Below, one piece after another: positions 14,319 through 20,316 of a stretch of DNA of 42,382 nt (the stretch's first letter is position 1; each line of letters starts with the position of its first letter). The position numbers and the translations under genes were made by a program. The notes beneath the pieces were generated by a model. The model saw nothing but the letters and a program-made list of their open reading frames with translations, was not told the origin of the DNA and did not search any database. Origin of the DNA: Vulcanimicrobiota bacterium (lineage in GTDB: Bacteria > Vulcanimicrobiota > Vulcanimicrobiia > Vulcanimicrobiales > Vulcanimicrobiaceae); assembly GCA_019236975.1 (NCBI GenBank), contig JAFAHZ010000314.1, positions 1 through 42,382 of the forward strand, read 5' to 3'.

Positions 14319-16487
14319 TTAGGAAGAAACGAGTTCGGGCTCCGCAGGGGCGTCTTCGCCGGCATGCTTGCGCGCAATCGGCGAAACGTCGTGCTGCTTA
14401 TCCGCCGCGCACTCGAACTGCACGTTGCCGCCGCGGCGCGTCTTGGCGACGACGTAGGAGCCGCAGACGGGGCACGGATCGGCGATCACGCGATCCCACG
14501 AGACGAAATCGCATTTGGGATAGTTGGCGCACCCGTAAAACGTCCGGCCCTTCTTGGAGCGCCGCTCGACGATCGAACCGCCGCACTTGGGACACTTCGC
14601 GCCGGTGTCTTTCACGATCGGCTTGGTGGTCTTACACTCCGGATAGCCCGAGCACGAGATAAACTTGCCGAAGCGGCCGGTCTTGATAACCATCGGGCGG
14701 CCGCAAGCGGGGCAAAGCTCGTCGGTCGGCTCGTCGCGCAACTCCAAACGCGGTAATTTTTTCTCGGCCGCCTCCAGCTCGCTCTCGAAGGGGCCGTAGA
14801 ACTGGCGCAGCAGACCGACCCAATCTTCTCCTCCGACCGCGACCTTATCGAGGTCGCCTTCCATCGAGGCGGTAAAATCCAGGTTGACGATTTTTGGGAA
14901 GTGCTCGACGAGCAGGTCGTTAACGGCGACGCCGATTTCGGTTGGCATGAAACGGCGATCTTGCTGCGTCACGTATCCGCGCGCTTGAACCGTTTCGACG
15001 ATCGTCGAGTAGGTCGACGGCCGGCCGATGCCGTTCTCCTCGAGCGCTTTGACCAGCGTCGCCTCGGTATACCGCGGCGGCGGCTCGGTAAAGTGCTGCT
15101 TCGATTCGAGGCTGCGGCAATCGAGCGATTCGCCTTCGGCGAGCTCGGGAAGCCGCACTTTCGACTTGCTCTTTGCGTCGGTTACGCCGTTGGCGCCGGC
15201 GGCTCCGGCGCTCTCGTCATCCTTGCCTTCCTCGTATACTTTGGTGAAGCCCGGGAAGCGCACGATCGTCCCGGTCGCGCGGAACGTGTACTCTCGGGCA
15301 TTGACGTCGACGGTCGTTTGATCGAGCACGGCAGCCGACATCTGCGAGGCGACGAAGCGCTCCCAGATCATCGTGTAGAGCCGCAGATCGTCGCGCTTGA
15401 GCACGCCGGCAAGCCGTTGCGGCGTCCGCAGCACGGAGGTCGGGCGGATGGCTTCGTGAGCGTCCTGGGCGCCTTCGCGTACCTTATGAATGCGTCCGCC
15501 GGCAAACGCCTCGCCGTAGGTGCCGGCGATGAATTCGCGTGCCGCCTCGCGCGCCTGATCGGAGATGCGCGTCGAGTCCGTACGCATGTAGGTGATCAGA
15601 CCGACGGTGCCCTCGCTGCCGCCGAGGTCGACGCCTTCATACAGTGCCTGCGCGATCTGCATCGTCCGGCGGACGCGAATCCGAAGCTTGCGCGACGACT
15701 CTTGCTGAAGCGTCGAGGTGGTGAACGGCGCCGGAGCGTTGCGACGGACTTCCCGTTTCTTGATCGACGAGACGCTGTAAGCGGCGCCGTCGAGCGCCCG
15801 AAGGATGTCGTCCGCTTCCTTCTTGTTAGCGATCTCGAGCTTCGCTCCGCGATGCGCCACCAGCTCCGCGGGAAAGGCAGTCGCGGGGTCGCCCTCGCCG
15901 GCCAAAAGCGCTGCGATCGTCCAGTACTCTCGGGGAACGAAGGCGGAGATCTCGCGCTCGCGATCGACGATCAAGCGAACCGCCACGGACTGCACGCGGC
16001 CGGCCGATAATCCGCCGCGGACCTTAGCCCAGAGCAGCGGCGAAATCTTGTAGCCCACCAGGCGATCGAGAATGCGCCGCGCCTGCTGCGCGTTCACCCG
16101 ATTCATATCGATGTGATGGGGATGTTTGAGCGCGGCCAGCGCCGCGTCTTTTGTGATTTCGTGAAGTTCGATCCGCTTGGGGTGCGGCAGTTTGAGCAAC
16201 TCCGCCAAGTGCCAAGCGATCGCTTCGCCTTCCCGGTCGGGGTCGGTCGCGAGGTAGACGTCGCTAGCGGTTTTGACGGCGCTCTTGAGCTCCTTGATGA
16301 TGTCGCCCTTGCCCTTGATCGTCAGATATTTCGGCGCGAAGTCGTGCTCCACGTCGACGCCCAGCGTGCTTTTGGGAAGATCGCGAATGTGGCCGACGGA
16401 GGCCTTCACGGCGTAGCGCGCCGGAAGAAACTTCTTGATCGTCCGCGCCTTGGTCGGAGACTCCACGATGATCAGGGGCTTTTTCAC
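14319..16487 (-). CDS. topA: DNA topoisomerase I, 722 aa
   Basis: The GTG at 16487 gives (M)KKPLIIVESPTKARTIKKF, the classical start; the longer ATG frame adds 16 residues not seen in the family. Toprim motifs are VESPTKA and ATDPDREGEAIAW, and the active tyrosine is about Tyr300 in GLITYMRTDSTR. Three C-terminal zinc-ribbon modules follow (CPACGRP..CSGYPEC, CPKCGGS..CANYPKC, CPVCGSY..C); the third lacks its last Cys pair. It relaxes negative supercoils. A TATACT box ends 7 bases before the GTG and no Shine-Dalgarno is visible, so the mRNA is likely leaderless. Divergent from the H1-like gene. Confidence 0.97.
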   Translation of the reverse strand: MKKPLIIVESPTKARTIKKFLPARYAVKASVGHIRDLPKSTLGVDVEHDFAPKYLTIKGKGDIIKELKSAVKTASDVYLATDPDREGEAIAWHLAELLKLPHPKRIELHEITKDAALAALKHPHHIDMNRVNAQQARRILDRLVGYKISPLLWAKVRGGLSAGRVQSVAVRLIVDREREISAFVPREYWTIAALLAGEGDPATAFPAELVAHRGAKLEIANKKEADDILRALDGAAYSVSSIKKREVRRNAPAPFTTSTLQQESSRKLRIRVRRTMQIAQALYEGVDLGGSEGTVGLITYMRTDSTRISDQAREAAREFIAGTYGEAFAGGRIHKVREGAQDAHEAIRPTSVLRTPQRLAGVLKRDDLRLYTMIWERFVASQMSAAVLDQTTVDVNAREYTFRATGTIVRFPGFTKVYEEGKDDESAGAAGANGVTDAKSKSKVRLPELAEGESLDCRSLESKQHFTEPPPRYTEATLVKALEENGIGRPSTYSTIVETVQARGYVTQQDRRFMPTEIGVAVNDLLVEHFPKIVNLDFTASMEGDLDKVAVGGEDWVGLLRQFYGPFESELEAAEKKLPRLELRDEPTDELCPACGRPMVIKTGRFGKFISCSGYPECKTTKPIVKDTGAKCPKCGGSIVERRSKKGRTFYGCANYPKCDFVSWDRVIADPCPVCGSYVVAKTRRGGNVQFECAADKQHDVSPIARKHAGEDAPAEPELVSS

Positions 16488-16494
16488 GGGCCCT

Positions 16495-16524
16495 AGTATA
16501 CCGCCGCAGTCAAGACCGGGGCAA
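16495..16524 (-). promoter_or_regulatory. Probable topA promoter, leaderless start
   Basis: On the minus strand TTGCCC (16519-16524) and TATACT (16495-16500) are 18 bases apart. The -10 box ends 7 bases from the GTG at 16487, so transcription would begin at or next to the start codon. Prediction from sequence pattern only. Confidence 0.5.
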
Positions 16525-16548
16525 ATTGCGCCCATATACTCTGTATAC

Positions 16549-16578
16549 CGCGCGCGTACGTATACGCGCGTGCGCGCG
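16549..16578. other. 30-bp strict alternating pyrimidine-purine tract (potential Z-DNA)
   Basis: Every step from 16549 to 16578 alternates pyrimidine and purine, mostly CG with a central TA/CA core. It contains an 8-bp inverted repeat (CGCGCGTA at 16551-16558, TACGCGCG at 16563-16570) around a 4-base loop. Such tracts flip to Z-DNA or a cruciform under negative supercoiling. It lies between the divergent promoters of topA and the H1-like gene. Confidence 0.6.
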
Positions 16579-16581
16579 AAT

Positions 16582-16610
16582 TTGCACTAATAGGAAAAAT
16601 CCTTTATGAT
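16582..16610 (+). promoter_or_regulatory. Sigma-70-like promoter of the H1-like gene
   Basis: TTGCAC (16582-16587) and TATGAT (16605-16610) are separated by 17 bases, close to the housekeeping consensus. The start codon lies 66 bases after the -10 box, leaving a leader of about 60 bases that contains the palindrome at 16651-16664 and a strong ribosome site. Confidence 0.65.
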
Positions 16611-16650
16611 GCGCTCAAAGCGCCGTTGAGCGCTGTCCAAGTAGCTTATC

Positions 16651-16664
16651 GTCCCCCGGGGGAC
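16651..16664 (+). promoter_or_regulatory. Palindrome GTCCCCCGGGGGAC next to the ribosome site
   Basis: This perfect 14-bp palindrome touches the Shine-Dalgarno GAGGAGG (16665-16671) of the H1-like gene. In DNA it could be an operator; in RNA it could form a short hairpin or pair between molecules and limit ribosome access. Confidence 0.4.
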
Positions 16665-16676
16665 GAGGAGGATTGA

Positions 16677-17021
16677 ATGGACTCCGATACCATGAACGAA
16701 GGCGGATTAGGCGAAGTGGTTGCCGCCGGCCGCAAGCGCCGCAAGGCGCGCAGAACGGCGCGTAAAACGGCACGTAAGGGCCGCAAGACCGCTCGCAAGA
16801 AAGGGCGCGTCAAGAAGGCCGTGGGGCGTAAAGTTGCGCGTAAAGTTCGCAAGACGACGCGCAAGAAGGCCCGCCGGAAAAAAGCCGTGGGGCGTAAAGT
16901 CGGACGCAAGGTTCGCAAAGCCACTCGCAAGAGCGCGCGCAAGGGTAAGAAGGCAGCGCGCAAGGCCGGACGCAAGACGCGCAAGGCCGCACGTAAGGGC
17001 GGACGCAAGAAGAAAGCCTAG
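16677..17021 (+). CDS. Histone H1-like, Lys/Arg/Ala-rich DNA-binding protein, 114 aa
   Basis: After an acidic/neutral head (MDSDTMNEGGLGEVVAAG) the rest is almost only Lys, Arg and Ala with some Gly, Val and Thr, like the C-terminal tail of histone H1 and bacterial H1-like proteins (Hc1, BpH1, AlgP types). It has a 22-residue tandem repeat starting KKAVGRKV, mirrored in DNA by a 66-bp period (GCCGTGGGGCGTAAAGT at 16818 and 16884). Such proteins compact DNA without sequence preference. A strong GAGGAGG lies 5 bases before the ATG. Being divergent from topA, it may help set chromosome topology; that is inference. Confidence 0.88.
   Translation: MDSDTMNEGGLGEVVAAGRKRRKARRTARKTARKGRKTARKKGRVKKAVGRKVARKVRKTTRKKARRKKAVGRKVGRKVRKATRKSARKGKKAARKAGRKTRKAARKGGRKKKA
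16818..16900 (+). repeat. 66-bp-period direct repeat within the H1-like gene
   Basis: The 17-mer GCCGTGGGGCGTAAAGT occurs at 16818-16834 and 16884-16900, and the sequence between them is similar in code (RKV.RKVRK.TRK.AR). This tandem unit can change copy number by slippage, so the length of the basic tail may vary between strains. Confidence 0.65.
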
Positions 17022-17039
17022 GGAACTCGGGGACCTGAG

Positions 17040-17068
17040 ATGGGCGGTCGCAAATCGCGACCGCCCAT
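17040..17068. terminator. Bidirectional hairpin terminator between H1-like and oppF genes
   Basis: ATGGGCGGTCGC and GCGACCGCCCAT form a perfect 12-bp stem with a 5-base loop. It sits 18 bases after the H1-like stop and immediately beyond the oppF stop at 17069, so it can end both convergent transcripts. On the plus strand TCACTTTTC follows. Confidence 0.8.
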
Positions 17069-18100
17069 TCACTTTTCTAGAACCGGCGCTTGGCCACCGT
17101 GTTCTTCGACCCAGTGACACGCCGCGAAATGCCCCGGAGCGTACTCGTTAAAGGCGGGAATTTCGGTAACGCAGCGTTCGAACGCAATCGGGCAGCGCGT
17201 ATGAAAACGGCAGCCCGAGGGTGGATTCACCGGTGAGGGGATGTCGCCGGTGAGCACGATGCGCTTGCGGCGCTTCTCGAGCGCCGGATCCGGAATCGGG
17301 ATCGCCGACAACAGCGCGATCGTATAGGGATGGAGCGGATTGTGATACAGTGCGTCGCGGTCGGCCAGCTCGACGATCTTCCCGACGTACATCACCGCAA
17401 CCCGCGTTGAGATGTGCCGGACCACCGAGAGATCGTGCGCGATGAAGAGGTACGTCAAGCCGAATTGCGCTTGCAGATCCTCGAGCAAGTTGATCACTTG
17501 CGCCTGGATCGAGACGTCCAAGGCCGAAACGGGCTCGTCGCAGACGATGAACTTCGGGTCGACGGCGAGCGCCCGCGCGATCCCGATACGTTGGCGCTGA
17601 CCGCCGGAAAACTCGTGCGGATAGCGATTGGCATGGTACGGCTGAAGTCCGACGAGCCGCAGCAGCTCGATGACGCGATCCTCGACCGCGCTTCCTTCGA
17701 CGATGCCGTGGACCCGCAACGGCTCGCCAATAATGTCGCCGACGGTCATCCGGGGATTGAGCGACGCGTACGGATCCTGAAAAATGATCTGCATCTCGCG
17801 CCGCAGCCGGCGAACCTCGCGACGGCCCAGCGCGATAACGTCTGCACCGTCAAAATGTATGCTGCCCTTCGTCACCGCCAGCAGGCGCAGCAGTAGACGG
17901 CCGATGGTCGTTTTGCCGGACCCCGACTCGCCGACGAGTCCGAGCGTTTCGCCGGCGGCGATCGAGAACGAGACGCCGTCGACGGCTTTGACGTCCGCGA
18001 CGTGACGCGACATCAGGCCGGCATAGATCGGAAAGTATTTATAGAGGTCGTCAACCCGGACCAGGGCACCGTTCGCCGGCGCCGTTGCGGGAACGCTCAT
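17069..18100 (-). CDS. oppF: Oligopeptide/dipeptide ABC transporter ATPase (OppF-type), 343 aa
   Basis: The ATG overlaps the oppD stop (ATGA). Motifs: Walker [10 protein letters not shown] (about 57-65), [20 protein letters not shown], signature [15 protein letters not shown], Walker [20 protein letters not shown], the H-loop [11 protein letters not shown], and the C-terminal oligopeptide extension with cysteines ([18 protein letters not shown]), which may hold an iron-sulfur cluster as known in Opp/Dpp ATPases. It powers peptide import with OppD. No permease or binding-protein gene is next to it in the window. Confidence 0.93.
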   Translation of the reverse strand: MSVPATAPANGALVRVDDLYKYFPIYAGLMSRHVADVKAVDGVSFSIAAGETLGLVGESGSGKTTIGRLLLRLLAVTKGSIHFDGADVIALGRREVRRLRREMQIIFQDPYASLNPRMTVGDIIGEPLRVHGIVEGSAVEDRVIELLRLVGLQPYHANRYPHEFSGGQRQRIGIARALAVDPKFIVCDEPVSALDVSIQAQVINLLEDLQAQFGLTYLFIAHDLSVVRHISTRVAVMYVGKIVELADRDALYHNPLHPYTIALLSAIPIPDPALEKRRKRIVLTGDIPSPVNPPSGCRFHTRCPIAFERCVTEIPAFNEYAPGHFAACHWVEEHGGQAPVLEK

Positions 18101-19110
18101 AGATCGGCGACCGCCGCCGCAGGGAGATCGAGCGGGCGGTCTTCGACGGCCTCATCGTACAGCCAACAGCGCGCGACGTGCCCGCTACCGAGATCGTAGA
18201 GGCGCACCGGCTCGTCACATACGGCCATGCGATAGCCGCACCGGGGAGCAAACGCGCACCCCGGGGGCAATCGTAACAGATTCGGCGGCTGCCCTTTGAT
18301 CGGTTCGAGCCGCCGGTGTTCGGTGTCGTCGAGGCGCGGCAGCGACGCGAGAAGTCCTTGCGTGTAGGGCATTCCGGGATCCGAAAAGATTTGGTCGGCA
18401 CTGCCGTATTCGACCATGTTGCCGCCGTACATCACGAGGACGTTCTTGCAAACCTCGGCAACCACGCCTAGATCGTGCGTGATGAGAATGATGGCGGCGC
18501 CGGTTTCTTGCTGCAGCTCGTTCATCAACTCGAGTACTTGCGCTTGGATCGTGACGTCGAGCGCGGTCGTCGGCTCGTCGGCGATAAGCAGCTGCGGGTT
18601 GCACGACAACGCCATGGCGATCATCACGCGCTGGCGCATTCCGCCCGAAAACTGATGGGGATAGTCGTTAAGGCGCGACTGAGGCGCCGGGATGCGCACC
18701 CGTAGCAGCATCTCGATCGCGCGATCCCGGGCGTCACGCTTGTTGAGACCGAGGTGAAGACGAACCGCTTCGGCGATCTGCTCGCCGATCGTGAGGACGG
18801 GGTTGAGCGACGTCATCGGATCTTGGAAGATCATCGCGATCTTGTGACCGCGGATCTTGCGCATCTCCGCTTCGCTCTTCTCGGGCAAGCTCTCGCCGTC
18901 GAACGCGATGCGGTCGGCCGTGACGGTCGCGTTCTTGGCAAGCAATCGCATGACCGACAGCGCGGTGACCGATTTACCCGAACCCGATTCACCGACGATG
19001 CCGAGCGTTTCTCCGGCACCCAGCGAAAAAGTGAGTCCGTTAACCGCTGTGACGGGTCCGTCTTCCGTCCTAAAGGTGACTCGGAGGTTCTTGACCTCGA
19101 GTAGTGCCAC
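18097..19110 (-). CDS. oppD: Oligopeptide/dipeptide ABC transporter ATPase (OppD-type), 337 aa
   Basis: Features are Walker [39 protein letters not shown], signature [15 protein letters not shown], Walker [20 protein letters not shown] and [13 protein letters not shown]. The oligopeptide C-terminal motif with cysteines is [18 protein letters not shown]. OppD and OppF form the heterodimeric motor of peptide import. The gene lies 6 bases after secG, so secG-oppD-oppF is probably one transcript. Confidence 0.93.
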   Translation of the reverse strand: MALLEVKNLRVTFRTEDGPVTAVNGLTFSLGAGETLGIVGESGSGKSVTALSVMRLLAKNATVTADRIAFDGESLPEKSEAEMRKIRGHKIAMIFQDPMTSLNPVLTIGEQIAEAVRLHLGLNKRDARDRAIEMLLRVRIPAPQSRLNDYPHQFSGGMRQRVMIAMALSCNPQLLIADEPTTALDVTIQAQVLELMNELQQETGAAIILITHDLGVVAEVCKNVLVMYGGNMVEYGSADQIFSDPGMPYTQGLLASLPRLDDTEHRRLEPIKGQPPNLLRLPPGCAFAPRCGYRMAVCDEPVRLYDLGSGHVARCWLYDEAVEDRPLDLPAAAVADL

Positions 19111-19116
19111 GCGGCT

Positions 19117-19533
19117 TTAGATACCCGTGAGCGACAAAATGAACGCGCTGACGACGAACACGACCGCGACGAAGCCGGTCATACGCTTGAGCTGTTCGTC
19201 GGCACCCAGGCGCCCGCGATAAGCCGACTCCACGCGCCCGCCGATCGAACCCGTGAGGCCTTCTTGCTTGGTGGTCTGTACGGCCAGCAACGCGACGAGC
19301 GCGATCGCCGAAAGGATGAAGATGCCGGCGATGCCGTGCGTCAGCCAAGGAAAGTGCTGCGCTACGGCCGTCTGCACCGGAGCGGCGGACGGGGCGGCAA
19401 GCGGTTGCGGCGGCAACGCCTGCGCGGGCAGCGGAGATGCGCCGGCGGGACCCGCCGACGGCGGCGCTGCGACCGGATTTGCTGCGGCTGGAGGCGCACC
19501 GGCGGACGATGCGGCGAGAACGAACGAAAACAA
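19117..19533 (-). CDS. secG: SecG preprotein translocase subunit with Ala/Pro-rich N-terminal extension, ~138 aa
   Basis: The C-terminal half is SecG: hydrophobic segment IAGIFILSAIALVALLAVQ, the loop TTKQEGLTGSIGGRVESAYR and GRLGADEQLKRM, then a second TM (TGFVAVVFVVSAFILSLTGI). SecG assists SecYEG in export. Upstream of TM1 lies an unusual Ala/Pro-rich stretch of about 65 residues. I start at TTG 19533, 11 bases after an AAAGGAG ribosome site (19545-19551); a longer ATG frame to 19608 is less likely. Start confidence is moderate. Confidence 0.75.
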   Translation of the reverse strand: MFSFVLAASSAGAPPAAANPVAAPPSAGPAGASPLPAQALPPQPLAAPSAAPVQTAVAQHFPWLTHGIAGIFILSAIALVALLAVQTTKQEGLTGSIGGRVESAYRGRLGADEQLKRMTGFVAVVFVVSAFILSLTGI

Positions 19534-19583
19534 CGCGGGGTTTTCTCCTTTGTAATAGGCGGCATCTCCGTCCACAGAACCGG

Positions 19584-19660
19584 CGGAGGGCCCCCAATCC
19601 GACCTCAACTTTACGACCGATGGGGCAAGGCCGCCTGCACCTACGCAGGAGTCCTCTCCG
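19584..19660 (+). ncRNA. Candidate structured 5' leader (three-way junction)
   Basis: Three helices can be drawn: CGGAGGG (19584-19590) with CCTCTCCG (19653-19660), CCCCAATC (19592-19599) with GATGGGG (19619-19625, one bulge), and CCTGC (19634-19638) with GCAGG (19645-19649). A G-U pair in the closing helix favours the plus strand. It ends 20 bases before the GTG of the PAP2-like gene. It matches no riboswitch consensus I can recall; chance pairing in GC-rich DNA is possible. Confidence 0.3.
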
Positions 19661-19680
19661 ATAAGACTCTAGTAGCAGGC

Positions 19681-20316
19681 GTGTTGGAACCCAACCAATC
19701 GGTCGTTCCGCTCAAGCAACGCCGGGTATGGCGCGATCTCGCGCGCATTCTATCGACGATCTTCAACCCGTTCCTAACCGCACTCGCGCTTTTCGTTATC
19801 CTATCGCACGCCGGCGCGCGCGACACGCTCGATTTCTGGCGTCTGTTGTTCGTGTCGACGTTCTTCACGTCGATCGGGCCGATGCTCTACGTCTTCTGGC
19901 TGTACGCAACCGATCGCATCTCCGATCTCGACATGTCCGTGCGAAGCGAGCGCGAAACGGTGTTCAGCACGTTCGTCGTGTTCTATCTCCTCGGCGCCGG
20001 TGCGCTGTGGCTGGTGCACGCACCGCGCGTCATGATCGCGACGATGCTCGGTTATTTTGCGGCCACCCTGATCGTGGGGTACATCACGCGCTATTGGAAG
20101 ATCAGCACGCACGCGCTTGGCATTACCGCACCGCTGTTCGCTCTTTCGATCTTGTACGGCCGGCAGCCCCTGCCGTTTCTCGTTTTGATACCGATGGTGT
20201 GCTGGGCGCGGGTCTATCTCAAGGCGCACACCGTCGCGCAGGTGGTCGCCGGCGCCGCCTTGGCGGTCGTTTCGACCGGTCTCTTCTTCTACGTCTTCCA
20301 CGTGAGCTCGCTATGA
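19681..20316 (+). CDS. PAP2-like integral membrane protein, ~211 aa
   Basis: About six membrane helices are visible ([101 protein letters not shown]). [12 protein letters not shown] and [16 protein letters not shown] resemble PAP2 motifs (PSGH and SR..H...D), but the Ser and Asp of the last motif read Ala and Gln. It may be a divergent or inactive lipid phosphatase. GTG 19681 is the best start I can find; no clear ribosome site. Its stop overlaps the ATG of the chemoreceptor gene. Confidence 0.7.
   Translation: MLEPNQSVVPLKQRRVWRDLARILSTIFNPFLTALALFVILSHAGARDTLDFWRLLFVSTFFTSIGPMLYVFWLYATDRISDLDMSVRSERETVFSTFVVFYLLGAGALWLVHAPRVMIATMLGYFAATLIVGYITRYWKISTHALGITAPLFALSILYGRQPLPFLVLIPMVCWARVYLKAHTVAQVVAGAALAVVSTGLFFYVFHVSSL

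Noticed and set aside
16707-17120. Large frames opposite or within the H1-like gene
   Set aside because: They mirror the repetitive Lys/Arg codons and run into the terminator; no domain or ribosome site.
19584-19680. tRNA (Leu or Ser type) or SAM-I riboswitch near secG on the minus strand (CTTATCGGAGAGG resembles the S-box start)
   Set aside because: No T-arm sequence, acceptor pairing or anticodon stem fits a tRNA, and the S-box core after the first motif is absent.
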